From Lysobacterales bacterium CG_4_10_14_3_um_filter_64_11 (lineage in GTDB: Bacteria; Pseudomonadota; Gammaproteobacteria; Xanthomonadales; Xanthomonadaceae): a stretch of DNA of 6,178 nucleotides. The stretch is taken from contig PFJA01000013.1 in assembly GCA_002782905.1 (NCBI GenBank), positions 429 through 6,606 on the forward strand, written 5' to 3'. Within the stretch, counting starts at the first letter, position 1, and each line of letters opens with the position of its first letter. Below the pieces are notes generated by a model, which was given only the letters and a program-made list of their open reading frames with translations, was not told the DNA's origin and searched no databases. The position numbers were made by a program, and so were the translations under genes. Below, in pieces: positions 1 to 5,791 of the stretch.

Positions 1-140
1 CCATTCGATGAAAGGCATGACCCGCAGCATGTTGGCACTTGTCCACCACACTGCTCCATCCAATCGTTAGCCACTGGCTGATCGGTATCGCCCTTGGCAC
101 TGCGGCCCGGACCTTCAGCAATTCTTTTCGCGGCCCTTAT
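1..140. other. Left-edge region with no convincing gene
   Basis: I see no gene I can support here. Short open frames run off the left edge on both strands. One on the minus strand could begin with an ATG and read MLRVMPFIEW to the edge, but no ribosome binding site precedes it and I recognise no family. Another minus-strand frame stays open for about 45 codons without a clear start. Sequence further to the left would show whether a gene starts or ends here. Confidence 0.4.
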
Positions 141-271
141 GGATGCTCTGAACACGCCGTCAACGCGAGGAGCGAAGCGACGTGACAATCCAGAAATGCC
201 TTTAATATCAGAATACTGGATTGCTTCGCTACGCTCGCAATGACGAAGATCGGGCCTTGTTCAGAGCATCC
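141..271. repeat. Nested palindromic intergenic repeat, copy 1
   Basis: This is a compound inverted repeat. The outer arms are a perfect 14-bp match, GGATGCTCTGAACA at 141-154 and its reverse complement at 258-271. The inner arms are imperfect: 158-193 carries the variant GCGAGGAGCGAAGCGACGTG and ends CAATCCAG, while 216-245 is the reverse complement of a shorter variant starting CGTCATTGCGAGCGTAGCG and ending CAATCCAG. A 22-nt AT-rich loop (194-215) separates them. The inner arms resemble a palindromic sequence that recurs in many proteobacterial genomes, which is a judgement from memory. The element lies just after the toxin stop codon and could fold in the 3' end of that transcript. There is no T-run for a classical terminator. 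A second copy lies at 5792-5869 in the opposite orientation. Confidence 0.8.
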
Positions 272-287
272 TTATGGGGTCCCGGGC

Positions 288-710
288 CTACGCGTCCTCC
301 CAAGGATTGATAACGTCCAGGCCGGCAGCGCGGAAAGGGCTTGTGTCGCGTGTGGCAACGGTAAATCGGTTGGCAAGGGCGACCGCTGCGATGCAGGCAT
401 CGGCAGTCTCGATGCCGCTCCCTGCCTTGCACACCCTCGCTATCAGCTCGGCATAGGCGTTCGTGCAGGCCATATCGAATGGCAGCACGCGCCCTGCGAA
501 CATCGGCAGCACGCGCCTTTCCATGAGCTCATGCAGCGCCGTCCTGCGCTTGCCGGCCGGCATCAGCGCAACACCGGCGCGCAGTTCGGCCACGGTCATC
601 GCCGACAGGTACATCGTTTCCAACGGCTGCGCGTCGATCCAGTCTCTGACGCGAGCCTCCGGCGATGGACGCAGCGGCTCCGAAATCACGTTGGTATCGA
701 GCAGGATCAT
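288..710 (-). CDS. vapC: VapC/FitB-type PIN-domain toxin ribonuclease
   Basis: This 140-residue protein is a single PIN domain, the usual size for VapC toxins. Family members are Mg2+-dependent endoribonucleases that cut specific RNAs, often tRNA or rRNA, and are held inactive by the partner antitoxin. The four acidic residues expected for the active site are present: D5 in the N-terminal LLDTNVISE motif, E42 in TVAELRAG, D104 in ETADACIAA, and D122 in VATRDTSPF. The C-terminal VINPWE is typical of the FitB-like subgroup, so the toxin looks intact. Its ATG overlaps the antitoxin stop codon in an ATGA (707-710), and no Shine-Dalgarno sequence is evident, so translation is probably coupled to the upstream gene. 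The RNA target cannot be read from the sequence. The family call is firm, and the choice between the names VapC and FitB is only convention. Confidence 0.93.
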   Translation of the reverse strand: MILLDTNVISEPLRPSPEARVRDWIDAQPLETMYLSAMTVAELRAGVALMPAGKRRTALHELMERRVLPMFAGRVLPFDMACTNAYAELIARVCKAGSGIETADACIAAVALANRFTVATRDTSPFRAAGLDVINPWEDA

Positions 711-961
711 TCAAAGTTCGCTACGCGGGCCGGTGTTTTGTCGCGCACACTCTCGAAGATGGCGAACTCTTCTTCGGTCAGCTTCAATGTGCGGCCGATC
801 TCGGCCAGCATCGAACCGAGCTTGACCCGGCCCGGTGGCTTCACCGCGGATTCCAGAATGTCGCGCATCTCAGCCTCAATACTGCGGCCGTGTTGCGCAG
901 CGCGCACACGGATCGCGCGATGCACCTCATCGGGCACGTTTCGGACTGTGACGGATGGCAT
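707..961 (-). CDS. vapB: FitA/VapB-type ribbon-helix-helix antitoxin
   Basis: This 84-residue protein is the first gene of a toxin-antitoxin pair. Residues 1-40 form an Arc/FitA-type ribbon-helix-helix DNA-binding domain: the strand SVTVRNVP, then helices containing RAIRVRAAQHGRS and EAEMRDILESA. The region from about 45 to 84 is the acidic tail expected to wrap around and block the PIN toxin. Known relatives bind the toxin and, as a complex, repress their own promoter at palindromes. An AAAGAGG ribosome binding site (971-977) sits 9 nt before the ATG, which supports this start. The stop overlaps the toxin start by 4 nt. A perfect CTTGCA/TGCAAG dyad upstream (990-1012) is a candidate autoregulatory operator. 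The gene lies 148 bp after guaA on the same strand. I am confident of the family and role but not of the VapB versus FitA name. Confidence 0.92.
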   Translation of the reverse strand: MPSVTVRNVPDEVHRAIRVRAAQHGRSIEAEMRDILESAVKPPGRVKLGSMLAEIGRTLKLTEEEFAIFESVRDKTPARVANFE

Positions 962-989
962 GTTTCAAAACCTCTTTACGATGCGGACT

Positions 990-1023
990 CTTGCAAATTA
1001 TCAGAATGCAAGCATGGATGCAA
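990..1023 (-). promoter_or_regulatory. Candidate antitoxin-toxin promoter and operator dyad
   Basis: A perfect 6-bp inverted repeat, CTTGCA (990-995) and TGCAAG (1007-1012), is separated by 11 bp. On the minus strand the spacer contains GATAAT (997-1002), which differs from the -10 consensus at one position. A weak -35-like TTGCAT (1018-1023) lies 15 bp upstream of it. The dyad therefore spans the putative -10 box, where an autorepressing antitoxin complex would be expected to bind. The -35 match and spacing are poor, so promoter activity is an inference. Confidence 0.45.
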
Positions 1024-1041
1024 TCGTCATCGGTCGCGCCC

Positions 1042-1098
1042 CTTCCTGCCTTGGCATTTCGCCTTCCTGGCTTGGCATTTCGCCTTCCTGGCTTGCAT
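1042..1098. repeat. 21-bp tandem repeat, about 2.6 copies
   Basis: Two full 21-bp units (1042-1062 and 1063-1083) differ at one base, G for C at 1070 versus 1049. They are followed by a third, shortened unit (1084-1098) that has lost bases in its TTGGCATTTCGC part. The array sits between the guaA stop codon and the antitoxin promoter. Read on the minus strand in one frame it would encode SQEGEMP repeats, but nothing else suggests a gene there. Confidence 0.8.
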
Positions 1099-1109
1099 CG
1101 CTCCCGAAA

Positions 1110-2675
1110 TCACTCCCATTCGATCGTTGCCGGCGGCTTGCCGGATATGTCATAAACCACGCGAGAAACACCGCGCAACTCATTGATTATTCTGTTTGAA
1201 ATCGTGCCGAGTAGGTCGTACGGCAAATGCGCCCACTGGGCGGTCATGAAGTCGATGGTTTCGACCGCACGCAATGCAATCACCCACTCATAGGCGCGGG
1301 CATCACCAACCACGCCGACCGATTTGACCGGCAAGAACACCGCGAACGCCTGGCTGGTCTGGTCGTACCAGCCCGATTTACGCAGTTCATCGATGAAGAT
1401 GGCATCGGCGCGCGCCAGCAGTTGCGCATATTCGCGTTTGACCTCGCCAAGAATGCGCACGCCGAGGCCCGGGCCCGGGAACGGGTGGCGGTAGACCATT
1501 TCGCGCGGCAGCCCGAGTTCGACACCGATCCGCCGCACTTCGTCCTTGAACAGCTCGCGCAGCGGTTCCACCAGACCCAGCTTCATGTGCGCGGGCAACC
1601 CACCGACGTTGTGATGGCTCTTGATGACATGCGCCTTGCCGGTTTTGCTGCCGGCCGATTCGATCACGTCGGGGTAAATGGTGCCCTGCGCCAGCCACTT
1701 GATGTTGTGCAGCTTGGATGCCTCTTCATCGAAGATCTCCACGAACAGGCGGCCGATGATCTTGCGCTTGGCCTCCGGATCGACAACCCCGGCCAGCGCC
1801 GCGAAATAGCGCTCGGCGGCATCGATGCGAATCACCTTGACGCCCAGATGCTCGGCGAAGGTGGCCATCACCTGGTCGCCTTCCTGCCAGCGCAACAGGC
1901 CGGTGTCGACGAACACGCAGGTCAGGCGATCGCCCAGCGCGCGATGCAGCAACGCCGCCACCACCGACGAATCGACGCCACCAGACAAGCCCAGCAGCAC
2001 GTCGCCGTCGCCGATCAGCGCATGCACGCGCGCGATCTGGTCGTCGATGATGTGTGCTGCCGTCCACAGGGTCTGGCAGCCGCAGATATCCACCACGAAG
2101 CGCCGCAGCAGCGCCTCGCCGTGTTGGGTGTGGGTGACTTCGGGATGAAACTGCACGCCGTACCAGCGCCGGGTGTCATCGGCCATCGCCGCCACCGGAA
2201 TCCGCTCGGTGCGCGCGGTCACCACGAAGCCGGGCGGCACGCTGACCACATGATCGCCGTGGCTCATCCACACATCGAGCCGTGCCTGCCCGGGGTGATC
2301 GGTCAGGCCACCGAGCAGGCGATCCTCGGCGATACGATCAACCTGGGCGTGGCCAAACTCGCGCTGGTCGGCGGCTTCAGTGCTGCCGCCCAATTGCGCG
2401 GCGAGCGTCTGCATGCCGTAACAGATGCCGAGGATCGGCACGCCGGCATCGAATACCGCCTGCGGCGCTCGCGGCGCGCCGTGTGCGGTGGTGGATTCCG
2501 GGCCACCCGAAAGCACGATGCCGGTGGCAGCGAATGCTGCAATTTCGGCAGGATCGTGATCCCAGGCCCATATTTCGCAGTACACGCCGATTTCGCGGAT
2601 GCGCCGCGCAATCAACTGTGTGTACTGCGCACCAAAGTCGAGGATGAGGATCTTGTCGCGGTGAATATTTTTCAT
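1110..2675 (-). CDS. guaA: GMP synthase (glutamine-hydrolysing)
   Basis: GuaA converts XMP to GMP in the cytoplasm using ATP and glutamine, the last step of de novo GMP synthesis. The 521 residues compare with about 525 in E. coli. Residues 1-200 are a class I glutamine amidotransferase with the triad C85 (ILGICYGMQ), H177 and E179 (VQFHPEVTH). Residues 205-400 are the ATP pyrophosphatase domain, with the P-loop SGGVDSS at 231-237. The rest is the dimerisation domain, including FPGPGLGVRILGE and ending in the conserved KPPATIEWE. The start MKNIHRDKILILDFGAQYTQ aligns well with known GuaA N-termini, but no Shine-Dalgarno sequence precedes the ATG (the upstream bases are CCCCAGCCCCG), so initiation may be weak or coupled. 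The gene lies 287 bp after guaB, wider than in a typical guaBA operon. All key residues are present. Confidence 0.98.
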   Translation of the reverse strand: MKNIHRDKILILDFGAQYTQLIARRIREIGVYCEIWAWDHDPAEIAAFAATGIVLSGGPESTTAHGAPRAPQAVFDAGVPILGICYGMQTLAAQLGGSTEAADQREFGHAQVDRIAEDRLLGGLTDHPGQARLDVWMSHGDHVVSVPPGFVVTARTERIPVAAMADDTRRWYGVQFHPEVTHTQHGEALLRRFVVDICGCQTLWTAAHIIDDQIARVHALIGDGDVLLGLSGGVDSSVVAALLHRALGDRLTCVFVDTGLLRWQEGDQVMATFAEHLGVKVIRIDAAERYFAALAGVVDPEAKRKIIGRLFVEIFDEEASKLHNIKWLAQGTIYPDVIESAGSKTGKAHVIKSHHNVGGLPAHMKLGLVEPLRELFKDEVRRIGVELGLPREMVYRHPFPGPGLGVRILGEVKREYAQLLARADAIFIDELRKSGWYDQTSQAFAVFLPVKSVGVVGDARAYEWVIALRAVETIDFMTAQWAHLPYDLLGTISNRIINELRGVSRVVYDISGKPPATIEWE

Positions 2676-2726
2676 CGGGGCTGGGGACTCAAATAGCCGG
2701 AAAGCCGGGCGCGGGATTTCGGAATC

Positions 2727-2760
2727 GATCGGGTTCGCTGCGCTCTATCCATCCTGCGGA
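2727..2760. repeat. Degenerate intergenic repeat in the guaA leader
   Basis: Read on the minus strand this contains GCAGGATGGATAGAGCGCAG followed by CGAACCCGATC. It resembles a recurring intergenic motif of GTAGGATGGGT...GCGAAACCCATC type that I associate with many proteobacterial genomes. The match is from memory and looks decayed. It would lie in the leader of guaA if transcription reads through from guaB. Confidence 0.4.
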
Positions 2761-2790
2761 CTGAATTGTGTCAGGCGGATAGCGAGCATT

Positions 2791-2945
2791 GGCAAAAGCA
2801 GCCTGATCCGCAAAGGACGCCAAGTGCGCCAATAAAAGCGAAGTACCTATTGGAAACCAAATCGCACATAGCGATCACCAAGTAACCGCCGAACGTGAGT
2901 GACCGTTGTGTTTTTGCGTCTCTGGCGGACGGCAGGTGCTTTGCC
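2791..2945. repeat. Diverged inverted-repeat element between guaB and guaA
   Basis: Two arms of about 33 bp face each other: 2791-2823, read on the minus strand as TTGGCGTCCTTTGCGGAT and then AGGCTGCTTTTGCC, and 2913-2945 on the plus strand, TTTGCGTCTCTGGCGGAC and then GGCAGGTGCTTTGCC. The first 18 positions match at 13, and the remainder matches well with small gaps. About 90 bp of AT-richer DNA lies between the arms. Beside the left arm, 2806-2832 also holds three 9-bp steps of the form TTGGCGNNC on the minus strand. It looks like a decayed mobile or palindromic element that widened the guaB-guaA gap. No gene is evident inside it. Confidence 0.55.
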
Positions 2946-2962
2946 GTTCGCTGCATGAGCAA

Positions 2963-4420
2963 TCATCGCATCCGGTAATTCGGTGGTTCCTTGGTGATCT
3001 GCACATCATGCACATGGCTTTCGTGGGCACCGGCACCGGTGATGCGCACAAACTGCGGCCGCGTGCGCATCTGCTCGATGTCGGCGCAGCCGACATAACC
3101 CATCGCCGCGCGCAAGCCGCCGGCCAGTTGATGCACGATGCTGTGCAGCGCGCCACGATACGGCACCCGGCCTTCGATCCCTTCGGGCACCAGTTTGTCC
3201 GGCTCGGTGGCATCCTGAAAATAGCGATCCTTGGAACCCACCTGCATGGCGCCCATTGAGCCCATGCCGCGATAACTCTTGTAGCTGCGGCCCTGGTACA
3301 GCTCCACGTCGCCGGGCGCCTCTTCGGTGCCGGCGAACAGGCCGCCGATCATCACCGTACTGGCACCGGCGGCAATCGCCTTGGCAATGTCGCCCGAGTA
3401 GCGGATGCCGCCGTCGGCGATCAACGGAATGCGCTCCTGCAGCGCCTTGGCCACCATGCCGATCGCGGTGATCTGCGGCACCCCGACGCCAGCGACGATG
3501 CGCGTGGTGCAGATCGAACCCGGGCCGATGCCTACTTTTACCGCATCCGCGCCAGCATCGAGCAACGCCAGCGCGGCGTCGCCAGTGACGATATTGCCAC
3601 CCACCACCTGCACCCTGCTGTAGTGCTTCTTGATCCAGGCCACGCGCTCGATAACGCCCTGCGAATGGCCATGTGCGGTATCGACCACAATCACATCGAC
3701 ACCCGCCGCCACCAGCGCCGCCACCCGCTCCTCGGTGTCGCCGCCGACCCCAACTGCCGCGCCTACGCGCAGGCTTTCGTCGGCATCCTTGGCGGCATTG
3801 GGATTGTCGCGCGCCTTCTGGATGTCCTTCACGGTAATCAGGCCGCGCAACTCGAAGGCATCGTTCACCACCAGCACCTTTTCGATGCGATGCTTGTGCA
3901 TCAGCGCCAGCACTTCGTCATCGCTGGCGCCCTCGCCCACCGTCACCAGGCGGTCACGCTTGGTCATGATGTGGCGCACCGGATCATCGAGCTTCTTCTC
4001 GAAGCGCATATCGCGGCTGGTCACGATGCCAACCAACTGCGCACCTTCCACCACCGGCACGCCGGAGATATTGCGGGCGCGGGTGAGCTTGATCACATCG
4101 CCGATGGTGGCATCCGGGCCTACCGTGAACGGCTCACGGATTACGCCGGCCTCGAACGTCTTGACCTGACGCACCTCATCGGCCTGCCGTTGCCACGGCA
4201 TGCTCTTGTGGATGATGCCGATACCGCCCAACTGCGCCATCGCGATCGCCAGCCGGCCCTCGGTTACGGTGTCCATCGCCGACGACAGGATTGGCAAATT
4301 CAGGTCGATGCCACGGGTCAGCCGCGAGCTCAAGCGAACATCCTTGGGCAGCACAATCGAATGCGCGGGGACGAGCGAAACGTCGTCGAAAGTCAGTGCT
4401 TCAGCCAGGATGCGCAGCAT
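2963..4420 (-). CDS. guaB: IMP dehydrogenase
   Basis: GuaB oxidises IMP to XMP with NAD+, the committed and rate-limiting step towards GMP. The 485 residues compare with 488 in E. coli. The N-terminus MLRILAEALTFDDVSLVPAHS matches the family. Two CBS domains lie at about residues 92-205 inside the TIM barrel and would bind nucleotides to regulate the enzyme. The catalytic cysteine is about C304 in GPGSICTTR, and the mobile flap region is represented by SYRGMGSMGAM and EGIEGRVPYRG. The frame stays open upstream to an ATG at 4489, which would add 23 residues. I chose the ATG at 4420 because it matches relatives, has GTGGAG 7 nt upstream, and lies downstream of a perfect TATAAT. The longer start would begin inside the folD/guaB hairpin. 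guaA follows on the same strand, and folD lies upstream. Confidence 0.98.
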   Translation of the reverse strand: MLRILAEALTFDDVSLVPAHSIVLPKDVRLSSRLTRGIDLNLPILSSAMDTVTEGRLAIAMAQLGGIGIIHKSMPWQRQADEVRQVKTFEAGVIREPFTVGPDATIGDVIKLTRARNISGVPVVEGAQLVGIVTSRDMRFEKKLDDPVRHIMTKRDRLVTVGEGASDDEVLALMHKHRIEKVLVVNDAFELRGLITVKDIQKARDNPNAAKDADESLRVGAAVGVGGDTEERVAALVAAGVDVIVVDTAHGHSQGVIERVAWIKKHYSRVQVVGGNIVTGDAALALLDAGADAVKVGIGPGSICTTRIVAGVGVPQITAIGMVAKALQERIPLIADGGIRYSGDIAKAIAAGASTVMIGGLFAGTEEAPGDVELYQGRSYKSYRGMGSMGAMQVGSKDRYFQDATEPDKLVPEGIEGRVPYRGALHSIVHQLAGGLRAAMGYVGCADIEQMRTRPQFVRITGAGAHESHVHDVQITKEPPNYRMR

Positions 4421-4427
4421 CGAGCGG

Positions 4428-4433
4428 CTCCAC
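4428..4433 (-). promoter_or_regulatory. Ribosome binding site that fixes the guaB start
   Basis: GTGGAG on the minus strand lies 7 nt before the ATG at 4420. It favours this start over the in-frame ATG at 4489. Confidence 0.7.
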
Positions 4434-4443
4434 GGGGAATGAA

Positions 4444-4456
4444 GCGCACCATTATA
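4444..4456 (-). promoter_or_regulatory. Candidate guaB promoter -10 with GC-rich discriminator
   Basis: On the minus strand a perfect TATAAT occupies 4451-4456 and is followed by GGTGCGC, placing a likely transcription start near 4444 and a leader of about 24 nt that includes the GTGGAG ribosome binding site. No good -35 hexamer is visible at 15-19 bp spacing. The E. coli guaB promoter is known to be stringently controlled. A GC-rich stretch between -10 and +1 is the feature such promoters share, so ppGpp control is plausible here by inference. Confidence 0.6.
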
Positions 4457-4481
4457 GCGGGGAAGCTCGACAAACCTGCGA

Positions 4482-4539
4482 TTACTCACCCAAAAGCAAG
4501 TAAGGCGGAGTGTTGCCTTACTTGCTTTCGGGTGAGTAA
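4482..4539. terminator. 25-bp near-perfect hairpin between folD and guaB
   Basis: Arms at 4482-4506 and 4515-4539 are reverse complements over 25 bp with a single mismatch, around an 8-nt loop (4507-4514). The hairpin overlaps the end of folD: the arm at 4515-4539 encodes its last residues, YSPESK, and the stop codon (4518-4520). The stem is strong enough to end or stall transcription from folD, but the downstream side on the minus strand has no clear U-run (TCGCAGGTTTG), so it is not a textbook Rho-independent terminator. It lies just upstream of the likely guaB promoter. Alternatives are an RNA stability element or the remnant of a small palindromic insertion. Confidence 0.6.
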
Positions 4540-5417
4540 CCTGGGCAACCGGTTTCCGGGTGCTCGGCCAGTTCCGCCGCTTCCAGCGTATTCTGCATCA
4601 GGGTGGCGACGGTCATCGGGCCAACTCCACCCGGCACCGGCGTGATCCACGACGCCCGCTCGCTGGCGGCCTGAAACCCCACATCGCCGCACAGCCGGCC
4701 ATCATCGACACGATTGATGCCGACATCGATCACCACCGCGCCGGGTTTTACCCATTCGCCGGGGATCAGATTCGGCCGCCCCACCGCCACTACCAGAATG
4801 TCGGCTTGACGCACCTGGTATTCGAGCACCGCGCGCGGGGTGAACTTGTGGCAACTGATGGTGGTGCAACCGGCGATCAACAGTTCCAGCGCCATCGGCC
4901 GGCCAACATGATTGGAAACACCGACGATGGTTGCGGTCTGGCCGCGCACCGGGCGGTCGGTCCACGCCAGCAAGGTGGTGATGCCGCGCGGTGTGCACGG
5001 GCGCAGGCCAAACTGGCGCAGCGCCAGATGGCCGACATTTTCCGGGTGAAAACCGTCCACATCCTTGCGCGGGTCGATGCGGTGAATCAGCGCGCTGGGA
5101 TCGCGCTGGCCGGGCAACGGCAACTGCACCAGAATGCCGTGTACCTGCGGGTCGGCGTTGAGCCGATCGATCAATGCGCACAACTCGGCATCAGCCACAT
5201 CAGCCGGCAAATCGTAGTCGAACGCCTGAATGCCGACCCGCTCGCAGGCACGCCGTTTGTTGCGCACGTAGACTGCCGACGCCGGATCATTGCCCACCAG
5301 CACCACCGCCAACCCCGGGCGTGCAAGCCCCGAGCGCAAACGAGCGCGCACCCGCGCAGCCAGGTTATCCAGAAGATGGTCGGCAATGGCCTTGCCATCG
5401 AGTATTCGGGCGCTCAT
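4518..5417 (-). CDS. folD: Bifunctional methylene-THF dehydrogenase/methenyl-THF cyclohydrolase
   Basis: FolD interconverts 5,10-methylene-THF and 10-formyl-THF in the cytoplasm with NADP+, supplying one-carbon units for purine and formyl-methionyl-tRNA synthesis. The 299 residues compare with 288 in E. coli. The N-terminal catalytic domain carries Y50 and the catalytic lysine K54 in YVRNKRRAC, then VQLPLPG near 97-103 and D121 in KDVDGF. The NADP-binding domain has VSNHVGRPMALELL, and PVPGGVGPMTVATLM is the conserved C-terminal motif. SNHVGRP has a histidine where isoleucine or valine is common. The tail after the last helix (residues about 281-299, ending GYSPESK) is longer than in E. coli, and its end is encoded by one arm of the 25-bp hairpin, so it may be a late addition. 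No strong Shine-Dalgarno sequence is seen, but the start MSARILDGKAIA fits the family. The gene is divergent from the DUF1244 gene. Confidence 0.97.
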   Translation of the reverse strand: MSARILDGKAIADHLLDNLAARVRARLRSGLARPGLAVVLVGNDPASAVYVRNKRRACERVGIQAFDYDLPADVADAELCALIDRLNADPQVHGILVQLPLPGQRDPSALIHRIDPRKDVDGFHPENVGHLALRQFGLRPCTPRGITTLLAWTDRPVRGQTATIVGVSNHVGRPMALELLIAGCTTISCHKFTPRAVLEYQVRQADILVVAVGRPNLIPGEWVKPGAVVIDVGINRVDDGRLCGDVGFQAASERASWITPVPGGVGPMTVATLMQNTLEAAELAEHPETGCPGYSPESK

Positions 5418-5428
5418 GGCAACAATTC

Positions 5429-5456
5429 AGCGATAATCAAAGCACGCATTATCGCT
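5429..5456. promoter_or_regulatory. 9-bp dyad in the folD/DUF1244 divergent promoter region
   Basis: AGCGATAAT (5429-5437) and its perfect reverse complement ATTATCGCT (5448-5456) are separated by 10 bp. Each arm contains GATAAT reading outward past the other arm, so each could serve as a -10 box for one of the two divergent genes, or the dyad could be an operator shared by both. No convincing -35 box is seen on either side. The whole intergenic gap is only 58 bp, so both promoters must lie here or overlap the neighbouring genes. Confidence 0.5.
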
Positions 5457-5464
5457 CAGATAGC

Positions 5465-5470
5465 GAGGAG
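5465..5470 (+). promoter_or_regulatory. Strong ribosome binding site of the DUF1244 gene
   Basis: GAGGAG lies 5 nt before the ATG at 5476. It is the clearest Shine-Dalgarno sequence in the window and supports this start. Confidence 0.8.
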
Positions 5471-5475
5471 TTCAC

Positions 5476-5766
5476 ATGTCGGATTTGACCACACTTGAGG
5501 CGGCTGCCTTCCGTCGCCTGCTGCAACATCTACGCGAACGCAACGACGTGCAAAACATCGAACTCATGAACCTGGCCGGTTTTTGTCGCAACTGCCTGTC
5601 GAACTGGCTGCGTGAAGCCGCCGATGCCCAAGGCGCGCCAATGAGCAAGGACGAGGCGCGCGAGCACGTTTACGGCATGCCTTATGACGTGTGGAAAGCA
5701 CGTTATCAGAGCGAGGCAAGCAGCGACCAACTCGCCGTGTTCAAACACGACACGCACCCGGACTAG
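5476..5766 (+). CDS. DUF1244 family (SMc04008-like) small protein of unknown function
   Basis: This 96-residue protein belongs to the DUF1244 (SMc04008-like) family of small, predicted cytoplasmic, mainly helical proteins found across proteobacteria. The conserved core is complete: NIELMNLAGFCRNCLSNWL at about residues 27-45, with two cysteines three residues apart (FCRNC), then the MSKDEAREHVYGMPYDVWKA segment at about 56-75. There is no signal peptide or membrane segment. No biochemical role is established for the family as far as I know, and the FCRNC pair could be redox-active or bind a metal, which is only a guess. The start is well supported by GAGGAG at 5465-5470. The gene is divergent from folD, with 58 bp and a perfect dyad between them, which could mean shared control. 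A palindromic repeat begins about 25 bp after the stop. Confidence 0.93.
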   Translation: MSDLTTLEAAAFRRLLQHLRERNDVQNIELMNLAGFCRNCLSNWLREAADAQGAPMSKDEAREHVYGMPYDVWKARYQSEASSDQLAVFKHDTHPD

Positions 5767-5791
5767 GAAGCGCTGAGCAACTCCCACCCGG

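Noticed and set aside
141..271. A CRISPR-like or attachment-site interpretation of the left repeat
   Set aside because: There are no regularly spaced direct repeats and spacers, and no integrase gene nearby. The structure is a nested inverted repeat.
240..1199. A 319-codon plus-strand open frame across the toxin-antitoxin genes
   Set aside because: It runs antisense to two well-supported genes and through the 21-bp tandem repeat. It has no domain and no ribosome binding site that I can see.
1227..2696. A 489-codon plus-strand open frame opposite guaA
   Set aside because: It lies antisense to guaA, whose conserved motifs are complete. The product is His/Arg/Gln-rich with no recognisable domain, as expected for a mirror frame in GC-rich DNA.
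2771..2962. A 63-codon minus-strand frame between guaB and guaA
   Set aside because: It has no recognisable family, and most of it is made of the diverged inverted-repeat element.
4421..4489. A 23-residue N-terminal extension of GuaB
   Set aside because: Relatives begin at MLRI, a good ribosome binding site and a TATAAT lie inside the extension, and its ATG falls in the hairpin.
3623..4645. A 340-codon plus-strand open frame opposite guaB and the end of folD
   Set aside because: It is antisense to guaB, has no recognisable family, and crosses the folD/guaB hairpin.
4560..5498. A 312-codon plus-strand open frame opposite folD
   Set aside because: It mirrors the full folD gene and its composition is that of a shadow frame.
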